Positions 34,835-42,767 are shown, numbered from the stretch's first letter. The stretch: 64,000 nt of DNA from JABDJX01 sp039942715 (GCA_039942715.1 JBDVBY010000006.1:620001-684000); one strand, 5' to 3'. The notes: a model not told the origin generated them from the letters alone. Translations and numbers: made by a program.

Positions 34835-34961
34835 GCGCCGACAAGTCGGCAATGAAACGATTTCCTGAGCTACTTCGCTGGAAGCAAAGGCGAGATTTGA
34901 ACCCGCGACCTCTGCCTATTTGGGCAGCGCTCTATCCTATAGTTCCACCGGCATTCGCCGC
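34835..34961 (-). ncRNA. Y RNA-like Y1 (YrlA type)
   Basis: P1 is 7 bp with a central G-G mismatch (34955-34961 with 34835-34841). P2 is 8 bp (GGTGGAAC at 34942-34949 with GTTTCATT at 34851-34858). The tRNA-like domain has the D stem formed by GCTC and an upstream GAGC, an anticodon-type arm (CTGCC-CAAATA-GGCAG, six-base loop), a T arm (GCGGG-TTCAAAT-CTCGC) and an acceptor CTTTGCT/AGCGAAG closed by TCC. The Ro stem interrupts the D loop. Confidence 0.86.
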
Positions 34962-35062
34962 GTTCATTCTTTTCACTTCGCATCGGCGTCCTGCGTTATT
35001 TTGGACGATCTGACGTCTCGCCAGAGCGTGACGCAACCCACGCACCTCCGAATTGTTCCTGT

Positions 35063-35090
35063 TGGATCAGGCAGTTGCCTGCCTGATCCA
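35063..35090 (-). other. 12-bp hairpin with GCAA tetraloop after rsr
   Basis: TGGATCAGGCAG and CTGCCTGATCCA form a perfect stem; on the transcript the loop is GCAA (a GNRA tetraloop). It begins 3 bases after the rsr stop. No U-tract follows, so it is more likely an mRNA end stabiliser or processing boundary between rsr and the RNA array than a terminator. Confidence 0.7.
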
Positions 35091-35093
35091 TTC

Positions 35094-36650
35094 CTAAAGT
35101 TCGATCTTCGCGATCTCGCCAACCCAATGCTCTGGGCCAGTTTCACCGCTGGCAAAGGCTGCGATCTGACCAAAGACCGCGTCCGAGAACCCGCCGATGT
35201 TCAACACATCCTCGCGCGTTTGCGCTTGGGTTGTGCCGTATGGCGCGATGTCGATGCAAACCAATTTGGCCTTTGGATTGCGACGCTTGATCGCATTCCA
35301 TTCCTTCATCATCGACGTTCCCTGACCACCGCTGCGGGCATCAACCCAGCTTTGGTTGTCCGAGACGAACACCACCAGATCCGGTGCACGACCACGTTTG
35401 TTCAGGTACGCCAAAGGCGCAGAACAGTTCGTGCCACCGCCCCCCAACGCCGCCAATTTCTCGGCATTCGTCAGGATCGTATCGCGCGGCTCAAGACGCA
35501 CATCGCGCACGTCATAATCGAACGGCAACACCTGAACCCCACGCGCAGCGCGCAGGAACGAAGCTGCCACCAATCCAGCCACATCAACGTGACGCACAGC
35601 CGAGGTCGCGCCCGGACGGTACCCAGTCACAGCCCAAGTCATCGAACCCGAAACATCCGGGCAGATCACAACCTGTCCCTTCACTTTCGGCACGTTGCTT
35701 GCCGCGATTTCCATCGCATCGTGCAACGCCTCGACAATATCGCGCGGCATGTCCGCCGACACGTTCTGCGCCGCAACCATCAACTGGTACGGAAATGCGC
35801 GCGCCTTAGCGATCGCTTCCGGGTCACGCAGCAAAGCAGCCACGTGCTCGACGTTCTTCGTCACACCAAACACACCGTGACGGTGGAAGGTGTTCAGGTT
35901 CTGACGCACCATCTGCCAAGACCCTTTGCGCGCAATGCGCGACCAATGGGCCGAAGACAGCTCAAGCTGTGTCAGCATCTGAAACGGCACGTCAGGCATC
36001 TCGCCCTTGCCAGTCTCTTTGAACCGAAGCCACATTTGCAAAGCTTCCGGCAAAGCAGAAACATCACAAGGGCGACCCACGATCCAGGCAAACAACGCTT
36101 CACGTTCAGCCGACTTCGGCTTTGGGTGAACCATCTTGATCACATCCGCCAAAGACGGGTCGTTGCCGATGTTGGCGTTCAGCAAACCACGGTCCGTGGC
36201 TGTGTTCAGCCAATTTTGAACCATCGCTTTTGGGGCGGACCCCAGTGACTTTCGCCCTGTCTGACCCGAGCGGATCACCTGAACGAACGTCCGCAACATC
36301 TTGCCGTTATCGACCACGCGGCCAAAGACAGCCCGGAAAAGAACCGGATCACGACGCGCCAGAACCGCCAGCAAAACCGCAGGCATATCCTTCATATGAC
36401 CCGACTTGCGGGCATAGATGGCCGTCTTCGCCAACGTCTCGACATCCACGTTTTCCGCAACATCAAGAACGTACTCCAGCTCTTCCACTGGCGATTGATA
36501 AACCATGCCACCGAAGGTGCCTGTAACAGCGACCTGCGCCAAAGCATGTGCATCGGAATAAGCGTAGGCCGGCGCCGCGTGAGCGTTCTTAGCATCTGCC
36601 TTCGGCAGCAACCGGCCTTTTATCGATGCAAACACGGATTTGTTTGCCAT
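35094..36650 (-). CDS. rsr: Ro60/Rsr TROVE-domain RNA-binding protein
   Basis: A 518-residue ring-shaped RNA-binding protein that holds Y RNAs and misfolded or damaged RNAs and can hand them to exonucleases. The N-terminal two thirds is the alpha-helical TROVE ring (YQSPVEELEYVLDVAENVD, then KLARKSGHMKD-like repeats). The C-terminal third is a von Willebrand A domain with the MIDAS motif PDVSGSMTW. The frame runs to 36719, but ATG at 36650 is chosen because AAGGAAGAGAG lies just upstream. First gene of the minus-strand unit, divergent from rtcR. Confidence 0.94.
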   Translation of the reverse strand: MANKSVFASIKGRLLPKADAKNAHAAPAYAYSDAHALAQVAVTGTFGGMVYQSPVEELEYVLDVAENVDVETLAKTAIYARKSGHMKDMPAVLLAVLARRDPVLFRAVFGRVVDNGKMLRTFVQVIRSGQTGRKSLGSAPKAMVQNWLNTATDRGLLNANIGNDPSLADVIKMVHPKPKSAEREALFAWIVGRPCDVSALPEALQMWLRFKETGKGEMPDVPFQMLTQLELSSAHWSRIARKGSWQMVRQNLNTFHRHGVFGVTKNVEHVAALLRDPEAIAKARAFPYQLMVAAQNVSADMPRDIVEALHDAMEIAASNVPKVKGQVVICPDVSGSMTWAVTGYRPGATSAVRHVDVAGLVAASFLRAARGVQVLPFDYDVRDVRLEPRDTILTNAEKLAALGGGGTNCSAPLAYLNKRGRAPDLVVFVSDNQSWVDARSGGQGTSMMKEWNAIKRRNPKAKLVCIDIAPYGTTQAQTREDVLNIGGFSDAVFGQIAAFASGETGPEHWVGEIAKIEL

Positions 36651-36701
36651 TTCTCTCTTCCTTCTCTTTCGGTGGATATGTTTTGACATAGAGAGTCGGC
36701 C

Positions 36702-36720
36702 AAGCAGAGAAAAACCCAAA
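36702..36720 (-). promoter_or_regulatory. Sigma54-like -24/-12 promoter of rsr
   Basis: On the minus strand TTTGGGTTTTTCTCTGCTT has GG at 36716-36717 and GC at 36704-36705, exactly 10 bases between them as needed for sigma54. It gives a start about 40 bases before the rsr ATG. The assignment fits the known RtcR-sigma54 control of rtc operons, but the RtcR here lacks the GAFTGA loop. Confidence 0.55.
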
Positions 36721-36803
36721 TATCGTATAATATATTGTTTTTTATAGTTTATTTTTGATTTTGCTCGATAGATAAGATCCTGTTACGATAGATCAATATC
36801 GTT
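36720..36803. promoter_or_regulatory. CGATA-box repeats in the rsr/rtcR intergenic region
   Basis: CGATAGAT occurs at 36766-36773 and again at 36786-36793, exactly 20 bases (two helical turns) apart. Inverted TATCG copies lie near 36722 and 36797. The stretch is strongly AT-rich. Position 50-100 bases upstream of the rsr promoter is where an upstream activating sequence for RtcR would be. Confidence 0.5.
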
Positions 36804-36825
36804 TTATATCCATTTGGATCGTATC

Positions 36826-38403
36826 ATGAGAAACGTCATCATCGGATTCTTAGGAACCCAGCTTGATATGGGCAAAAAGCGGCGCTGGAAGCCCAGCGTC
36901 AGTCTTGTGATGCACGATGATTTGCCAGTGGATCGCATCGAGCTGCTCCACGACACTCGTTTCAACCGCCTCGCGCACAGCGTGAAACGCGAGATTGAAG
37001 AACTCTCACCCGACACCGAAGTTCTCTTGCAGCAAATGAACCTCGATGATCCTTGGGATTTTCAAGAGGTCTATGGAAAGCTGTTCGACTTTGCCCGCGC
37101 CTATGGCTTCGACGAAGATCGCGAGCGTTATCATGTGCACCTGACGACCGGCACACATGTTGCGCAAATTTGCTGGTTCCTGCTGACCGAAAGCCGCAAT
37201 GTGCCCGCGCGTCTGATCCAGACCGGTCCACCGCGTGGCGAAGGCCCACCAACTATCGACGTCATCGACCTTGATCTTAGCCGCTACAACGCTCTGCAAC
37301 AGCGCTTTGATCAGATGTCACGCGAATATGGTGATCAGCTGAAAGGCGGCATCGCCACCAAAAATGCCGCCTACAATGCGGTGATCGACAAGATCGAGCT
37401 GGTCGCAAGTAACTCGAACGAGCCGATCCTTTTGCTTGGCGAAACCGGCACTGGCAAAAGCGAGTTGGCCGAGCGCATCTACGATCTGAAACTTGAACGC
37501 CGCCGCATCAAAGGCCGTTTGGTGCATGTGAATTGCGCCACGCTTAATGGACCTGACGCGATGGCGATGCTCTTTGGCCAACGCCGTAGCTATGCCGGAC
37601 AAGCAGGATCAGAGCGCAGTGGGCTTTTGCGTGAGGCGGATGGCGGTGTCCTGTTTCTCGATGAGGTCGACGAGCTTGGACTGGCCGAACAAGCGATCAT
37701 CCTGCACGCGGTTGAAACCGGGCGTTTCTATCCTCTTGGATCAGACCACGAGATTTCGAGCCGCTTTCAAATCATCGCCGGCGCAAGCCGCGACTTGCGC
37801 ACGCGCGCAGCCCAAGGTCACTTCCGCCCTGATCTTCTCGCGCGCCTAACCATGTGGCGCTTTGATCTGCCTCCGTTGCGGAGCCGCACAGAGGACGTCG
37901 AGGCAAATCTGATCTTCGAGCTTGCCCGCGCTGAAAAAGACCTCGGCACCGAGGTTGGCTTTAACGCGGATGCGCGCGCGCAATACCTCGCATTTGCAAC
38001 TGATCCCAGCACCGCTTGGCCCGGCAATTTCCGTGATTTCAGCGGTTCACTCCGCCGTCTATGTACCCTTGCTCCGCGCGGACGGATCACACGTGCAATG
38101 GTGCGCGATGAAATCGAAACACTGCGCCGCGATTGGAGCACATCGCTTGCCGACCCGGATGCGCGATTGATCGAAGGTGTGATGGGCAAAGCCGCGCAGG
38201 ACGTTGACCCTTTCGATGTGGTGCAATTGGCCAAAGTAATCCGAACCTGCCGCACCTCGGCCACCTTAAGCGCTGCCGGGCGCACACTTTTTGGAGTATC
38301 GAGGCAAAAGCGGAAGACGCAAAACGACTCTGATCGTCTCCGTAAATATTTGCAGAAGTTTGACCTCGACTGGGACAGCGTATCCGCATCCCCAATCGAC
38401 TAA
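36826..38403 (+). CDS. rtcR: RtcR, CARF-AAA+ activator of the RNA-repair operon
   Basis: A 525-residue regulator. The N-terminal CARF domain (RNVIIGFLGTQLDMG, then VHLTTGTHVAQICWFLL) is thought to sense tRNA fragments with cyclic phosphate ends. The AAA+ domain has Walker A GETGTGKSE and Walker B GGVLFLDEVDEL. The C-terminal helix-turn-helix is LSAAGRTLFGVSRQ. Where sigma54 activators have GAFTGA, this protein reads SYAGQA. ATG at 36826 is preferred over TTG at 36814 from the family's N-terminus. Confidence 0.93.
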   Translation: MRNVIIGFLGTQLDMGKKRRWKPSVSLVMHDDLPVDRIELLHDTRFNRLAHSVKREIEELSPDTEVLLQQMNLDDPWDFQEVYGKLFDFARAYGFDEDRERYHVHLTTGTHVAQICWFLLTESRNVPARLIQTGPPRGEGPPTIDVIDLDLSRYNALQQRFDQMSREYGDQLKGGIATKNAAYNAVIDKIELVASNSNEPILLLGETGTGKSELAERIYDLKLERRRIKGRLVHVNCATLNGPDAMAMLFGQRRSYAGQAGSERSGLLREADGGVLFLDEVDELGLAEQAIILHAVETGRFYPLGSDHEISSRFQIIAGASRDLRTRAAQGHFRPDLLARLTMWRFDLPPLRSRTEDVEANLIFELARAEKDLGTEVGFNADARAQYLAFATDPSTAWPGNFRDFSGSLRRLCTLAPRGRITRAMVRDEIETLRRDWSTSLADPDARLIEGVMGKAAQDVDPFDVVQLAKVIRTCRTSATLSAAGRTLFGVSRQKRKTQNDSDRLRKYLQKFDLDWDSVSASPID

Positions 38404-38454
38404 CCGCACGCTCTGCGTTAGCGTCGCTTGGGAAACCAAAGAAAAGTAAAGAAA

Positions 38455-39372
38455 ATGGCGCCCGAAAACCACTCAACCCATGATGCCGAAGTCGATGCGC
38501 GCAACGACAGTTTGCTGATCTACGTAAACGGCGAAATCGTCTCCAAAGCCGAGGCCAAGGTTTCGGTTTACGACAGTGGCTTTATGCTTGGCGATGGGAT
38601 GTGGGAGGGGTTGCGACTATACGACGGCACATGGGCATTCTTTGACGATCATATGGATCGACTGTTTAATTCGCTGAAATCCGTCTCTCTCGATCCTGGC
38701 ATCGGCCGAGATGATGTGCGCGACATTTTAAACAGAACCGCTGCCGCCAATAACATCACAACCGATGCGCATTGTCGCTTGATGATCACGCGCGGACGCA
38801 AAGCCAAGCCGTTTCAGCACCCCAACCTAAGCCGTTTCGGCCCAACAATTGTCGCCATCATCGAGCACTCCAAGCCCGCAACACACCTGCAAAGCAAAGG
38901 CATCCGTCTCGCCACCGTGCCACAAGTACGCGGCCTGCCAATGAGCCAGGATGCCAAGTACAACAGTCACTCCAAGCTGAACTGCGTGATTGCCTGCCTT
39001 CAAGCTGAACAAGCTGGCGCGGATGAAGGCCTGATGCTTGATCCGCATGGATTTGTGAACACAACCAACGCTTGCAATTTTTTCATCGTGCGCCGAGGCG
39101 CTGTTTGGACCTCGACCGGTGATTACTGCATGAACGGCGTGACCCGCCAGAAGGTGATCGACCTGTGCCGTGCCAATGACATTCCTGTCTTTGAAAAGAA
39201 CTATTCGCTTTACGAAGCCTACGGGGCTGACGAGGCGTTTTTGACCGGAACTTTCGGCGCGCAAACACCCGTGGGCGAAATTGACGGCAAGCAAATAGGA
39301 ACGGGCGACCGCCCGGTAACGGCACGGATCAGAGCTTTGTACAAAGACCTGATTGCGCGCGAAATTGGGTGA
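38455..39372 (+). CDS. Class IV aminotransferase
   Basis: A 305-residue PLP enzyme of the branched-chain/D-amino-acid aminotransferase and aminodeoxychorismate lyase fold. Seen are YDSGFMLGDGMWEGLRLY at the N-terminus and the lysine in SHSKLNCVIACLQA; EGLMLDPHGFVNTTNACNFF and FLTGTFGAQTPV follow. The substrate is uncertain. The start at 38455 follows an A/G-rich leader. It precedes the PhyH-family gene by 22 bases, so the two are probably co-transcribed. Confidence 0.82.
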   Translation: MAPENHSTHDAEVDARNDSLLIYVNGEIVSKAEAKVSVYDSGFMLGDGMWEGLRLYDGTWAFFDDHMDRLFNSLKSVSLDPGIGRDDVRDILNRTAAANNITTDAHCRLMITRGRKAKPFQHPNLSRFGPTIVAIIEHSKPATHLQSKGIRLATVPQVRGLPMSQDAKYNSHSKLNCVIACLQAEQAGADEGLMLDPHGFVNTTNACNFFIVRRGAVWTSTGDYCMNGVTRQKVIDLCRANDIPVFEKNYSLYEAYGADEAFLTGTFGAQTPVGEIDGKQIGTGDRPVTARIRALYKDLIAREIG

Positions 39373-39394
39373 CGGACATGACAAGGGAGAAACG

Positions 39395-40582
39395 ATGAGC
39401 GAAATTCTAAAGAACGCTGGATGGAATGCAGACGTACCGCCCAATGGCTTCATAAATCGCCCCGACACGATCAAAAACAACGACAATCCAGACGGGCTAT
39501 CCTCGCAGGCCGCCGAGATCGAAATTGAAACCACACCAGAGCACATGAACCTTGTTTCCGGCGATCCAAGTTGCGCAACTTGGACGCGCTCCTATGACGA
39601 TCCGGGTGTCACGGCGCTACGTGAAAAGTTGCGCGCGGATAATGGCATCAAGGGACTGGAACTTGTCGACCCGAAAGACACCAAGCGTGCAGCAGAGCTG
39701 TTTCATCGCGACGGGTTTGTGGCTGTAAAGGAAGCGCTTGATCCCGATCAGTTGGCACGCATTCAGACCGCCTCAAACAAGGCTGTGGCCGAGTTGATGT
39801 GTGATGATGCTGATTGCTCTGCCGGTGGAGGTGCAGGAGGTTTGCCACATCGCTATTCGTTTGGCGGCGGTTCAGCCTCACGCCATATGCTGCACGAAGA
39901 TGCTTGGTGCGAGTTGATTGATCTCGCGACCACAACGCCGATCCTTACAGAGATTTTCGGCTCACCCGAATACGTTGTTGGAGGCGCAGGCGGCGACATC
40001 GCGATGCCCGGCGCGATCGAGTATCAAGGGCTACACTCGGACAACATGTGGTCCGAAATTCCCGATCCTTACGGCAACATCACAATGCGGGACCTGCCGG
40101 TGCCGGTGCTAACCATCAACTTCCCGATGATTGATCTTACGTTTGAAAATGGGCCAATCCGCCAAATTCCCGGCACACAAAGATCACGTGCGCCGATCCC
40201 AAACCTGACAGAAGAACCCGATTGGATGAAACTAAGTACCGTCTGCCCTGCCCCCGCAGGCACTGCGATCTTCCGCGACATTCGGGCATGGCATGGCGGA
40301 ACTCCTAACTTGTCACGAGATGTGCGCGCGATGCCAAATGTCGAATACTTCGCACCATGGTTTCGCAGCGAGGCCATCATGCGCAGCATGCCTTACGCGC
40401 AGTGGGAGAAACTGTCGCCGCACGCGCAACGCATTTCGCGATTCGCTGTGTGCGACAAAGACGAAGACGTGATTGGCGCTGGATTCCTTGATCCACGCCG
40501 CAAGAAACGCGAAGCCTTCAAGGATGCGCAACTTGAGAAGCTTGGCGAAAAAGCAGCGCGCGAGTATCTAGCGCGACTCTGA
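39395..40582 (+). CDS. Phytanoyl-CoA dioxygenase (PhyH)-family protein
   Basis: A 395-residue Fe(II)/2-oxoglutarate oxygenase. The PhyH core starts with FHRDGFVAVKEALDPDQL. The likely metal ligands are His and Asp in GLHSDNMW and the distal His in DIRAWHGGTPNLS. ATG at 39395 follows AAGGGAGAAACG. It ends just before the 3' end of the convergent puf operon, with a shared terminator region between. Confidence 0.8.
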   Translation: MSEILKNAGWNADVPPNGFINRPDTIKNNDNPDGLSSQAAEIEIETTPEHMNLVSGDPSCATWTRSYDDPGVTALREKLRADNGIKGLELVDPKDTKRAAELFHRDGFVAVKEALDPDQLARIQTASNKAVAELMCDDADCSAGGGAGGLPHRYSFGGGSASRHMLHEDAWCELIDLATTTPILTEIFGSPEYVVGGAGGDIAMPGAIEYQGLHSDNMWSEIPDPYGNITMRDLPVPVLTINFPMIDLTFENGPIRQIPGTQRSRAPIPNLTEEPDWMKLSTVCPAPAGTAIFRDIRAWHGGTPNLSRDVRAMPNVEYFAPWFRSEAIMRSMPYAQWEKLSPHAQRISRFAVCDKDEDVIGAGFLDPRRKKREAFKDAQLEKLGEKAAREYLARL

Positions 40583-40596
40583 TCAAACAACGAAAA

Positions 40597-40626
40597 AACG
40601 CCACGAAGGGGAAACCCTCGTGGCGT
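40597..40626. terminator. puf operon terminator
   Basis: AACGCCACG-A-AGGG / CCCT-CGTGGCGTT with a GAAA loop. On the minus strand the stem is followed by TTTTTT, a strong intrinsic terminator for the puf operon. For the plus strand the following AAATTT is weaker, so it may serve both. Confidence 0.8.
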
Positions 40627-40631
40627 TAAAT

Positions 40632-40727
40632 TTCCTGTAGCCAACAGGAAGGGAACCGGGGCCTAAACCCCGAGGATTCAGAAGCCAAAGCCATTCAGCT
40701 TCTGAAACCGGCAAGACATGTGGCCGG
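40632..40727 (-). repeat. Four consecutive stem-loops after pufX
   Basis: Stems at 40632-40650 (TTCCTGT/ACAGGAA), 40657-40672 (CGGGG/CCCCG), 40677-40706 (TTCAGAAGC/GCTTCTGAA) and 40708-40727 (CCGGC/GCCGG) lie head to tail before the terminator. They probably protect the 3' end of puf mRNA from exonucleases. Confidence 0.6.
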
Positions 40728-40743
40728 TTGCCCGACCCATGCC

Positions 40744-40980
40744 TTAGACCACGCGGATGTCCGCGTTGATCTCAATCATGTAACCCTCCATCGGAGCCGG
40801 TGCAAACTTGGAATCCTCAGGGAGCAAGCCTGCAATAAAGGTCAGGATAACCCCGATCACCACCAGCACCGTGCAAAGGGCCAAACCGTATCCGGCCCCT
40901 TTCATCATCAAAGCCAATGCGTCTGCTGTCAGTCTGGCCTTGCCGGAGCTTATTCCGAGAATGTTGTCGTTATCGCTCAT
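40744..40980 (-). CDS. pufX: Reaction-centre/LH1 PufX protein
   Basis: A 78-residue single-span membrane protein. The MMKGAGYG segment that begins the membrane helix and the PEDSKFAPAPMEG region match PufX of Rhodobacter-type phototrophs (about 80 residues). PufX opens the LH1 ring for quinone exchange and often makes the core complex dimeric. It stands last in pufQBALMX, where other roseobacters have pufC. Confidence 0.82.
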   Translation of the reverse strand: MSDNDNILGISSGKARLTADALALMMKGAGYGLALCTVLVVIGVILTFIAGLLPEDSKFAPAPMEGYMIEINADIRVV

Positions 40981-40992
40981 TTCTCATCTCTC

Positions 40993-41919
40993 CTATTGAG
41001 GGTCCGGCGGCGCAAAGTTGTGCTCTTGCGCCCAGACGTACCAGTTATCTACAACCGTGCCCGTAAGTAGGATGCCGATACCGCCAGTCAATGTGGTCAG
41101 CACCGCAAACCACCACGCCCAACGGTGGATACCTTCCATCGTGGCGTTAAAGCCCATCGTCCATCTCCAGAACAATGCAGCGCGCTCAGACGCGGTCCCC
41201 CGGTCAACGATCTGTTCGATTTCGCGTTCGCCGCCGAAACGGCTGACCGCCAGAATGGTCGCACCGTGCATCGCAAATAGCAGGGCCGAACCATAAAGGA
41301 AGACAATCGAAAGCGCGTGGAATGGATTATAGAACAGGTTGCCATAGGTCAGCGAAAACAGGTTCGTCCAATCAAGGTGCGTAAACACGCCGTAAGGCAC
41401 AGCCTCTGACCACGAACCCATCAGGATCGGGCGGAACAGACCTAGCACAAGGAACAACCAGATCGCACTGGCAAAAGCCCAGGCCACATGTTTGCCCATG
41501 CCAAGTTCTTCTGCACGCAGATATGTGCGGATCCACCAACTGATCACACTGACCAGTAAGAAGAAGCTGGCAATGATCCACCAACCACCTTCTCCAAGCG
41601 GTGCAAAGCCAAGTCCATACTCTGGTCCCGGCGGCTCAAGCGAGAGCCACAGAATGTCGCGCAGGAACAATGCAGGTGAATAGTCTACCTGCGCCCAAAA
41701 CGACATACCTACGATAAAGAACCAGATGAAACCGGTCGCCATCGACACCACACCAAAGACACCCAGATGAATGGGGCCAAGCTGTGCGTTGCCAAAAACA
41801 CCCGCCAGGGTCGAGAAACTTGCACCAGTCGTGCGTTCGCGCATTTCCTCGATTGGCACACCCATTTCGGGGGGACCCTGGACCTGCACTTGGGTGAAAA
41901 TATTCTGATATTCAGCCAT
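40993..41919 (-). CDS. pufM: Photosynthetic reaction centre M subunit
   Basis: A 308-residue five-helix membrane protein that binds bacteriochlorophyll, bacteriopheophytin, QA and the non-haem iron with PufL. It begins MAEYQNIFTQVQVQGPPEMG; typical segments are FYNPFHALSIVFLYGSALLFAMHGATI and IHRWAWWFAVLTTLTGGIGIL (partly quoted). The longer frame to 41949 is rejected. Follows pufL by 14 bases. Confidence 0.97.
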   Translation of the reverse strand: MAEYQNIFTQVQVQGPPEMGVPIEEMRERTTGASFSTLAGVFGNAQLGPIHLGVFGVVSMATGFIWFFIVGMSFWAQVDYSPALFLRDILWLSLEPPGPEYGLGFAPLGEGGWWIIASFFLLVSVISWWIRTYLRAEELGMGKHVAWAFASAIWLFLVLGLFRPILMGSWSEAVPYGVFTHLDWTNLFSLTYGNLFYNPFHALSIVFLYGSALLFAMHGATILAVSRFGGEREIEQIVDRGTASERAALFWRWTMGFNATMEGIHRWAWWFAVLTTLTGGIGILLTGTVVDNWYVWAQEHNFAPPDPQ

Positions 41920-41933
41920 TTGCCATACTCTCC

Positions 41934-42767
41934 TTAAAGGTCCGCCCACCAGGGCAATTCAATCCACCAATCCCACCAGACAATCCACGCGTCGAACCAG
42001 ATGGTGCCGGAAATCACGATGCACACCGCGCTCCAGAAACCAGCGCTCAGCGCAAGAAATAGACCAAGGCGGTGAATGCCAAGCGGACCAACCGAATACC
42101 CGATCAGATCGCGGAAATAGGTGTCCTCATGATCCGGTGTCAAAATCGGATCGCCCTTCTTGCCGGGGTTCACAGCCGACAGAACCAAGCTGCCGTGCAG
42201 TGCAAGTGCGAGACAGGTGGTAAAGAAGAAAGTGATCGCAACCATATGCGCAGGGTTGTAATGGAAGTTGCCGTAGGCGTAGCCAACGTTATTCACCCAA
42301 TCCAGATGGCTAAAGATGCCATAAGGAAAACCATGCGCCCAAGCTCCCATCAGAACAGGGCGAATAACAACCAGCGTCACGTAAGCAAGGATCGCAATGC
42401 TAAAGGCGAAGGGTACGTGATAGCCCATCCCAAGCTTACGGCAGATTTCAACTTCGCGTAGCGCCCAACTGATGAAGGCTATCGTCGCGCAGATGGTGAC
42501 AAGTTGCCATATCCCGCCGTTTTCCAATGGCGCAAATCCAAGTCCAACCTCAAGCGGCGGCGGGTTGATTGAAATCAGCCACGGGTTCCACGTGTCACCC
42601 AGAGAGGCGCCGTAAAAAATCAGGAAGGTGCCAAGCGCTGCGAAGAACAGCGTGGTCACTCCGAAAAAGCCAACGAAGAAAGGCCCGACCCAGAAGTCGA
42701 ACAGATCACCGCCGATCAGTGTTCCGCCTCTTACGCGGTATTTCCTCTCAAAAACGAGCTGTGCCAT
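41934..42767 (-). CDS. pufL: Photosynthetic reaction centre L subunit
   Basis: A 277-residue five-helix reaction centre subunit starting MAQLVFERKYRVRGGTLIGG. The YNPAHMVAITFFFTTCLALALHG helix, with the special-pair/iron histidine region, and GIHRLGLFLALSAGFWSAVC are characteristic. Separated from pufA by a 136-base leader with two strong hairpins. Confidence 0.97.
   Translation of the reverse strand: MAQLVFERKYRVRGGTLIGGDLFDFWVGPFFVGFFGVTTLFFAALGTFLIFYGASLGDTWNPWLISINPPPLEVGLGFAPLENGGIWQLVTICATIAFISWALREVEICRKLGMGYHVPFAFSIAILAYVTLVVIRPVLMGAWAHGFPYGIFSHLDWVNNVGYAYGNFHYNPAHMVAITFFFTTCLALALHGSLVLSAVNPGKKGDPILTPDHEDTYFRDLIGYSVGPLGIHRLGLFLALSAGFWSAVCIVISGTIWFDAWIVWWDWWIELPWWADL

Noticed and set aside
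33867..34961. Circularly permuted tRNA genes that would mature through a circle closed by RtcB
   Set aside because: The 3' half does precede the 5' half in several units. But the acceptor ends are closed by short loops without a mature CCA end, all units share the same Ro-type stem, and two units have no tRNA part. Y RNAs explain this better.
33867..34961. Group I introns or self-cleaving ribozymes flanking tRNA halves
   Set aside because: The conserved flanks are only about 25-40 bases each. They lack hammerhead, twister or group I core sequences, and their pairing is explained by P1 and P2.
36720..36803. CRISPR-like or transposon-end repeat
   Set aside because: Only two 8-base direct repeats with a 12-base spacer, no array and no transposase nearby. 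A regulator site is more likely. No CRISPR array was found anywhere in the window.
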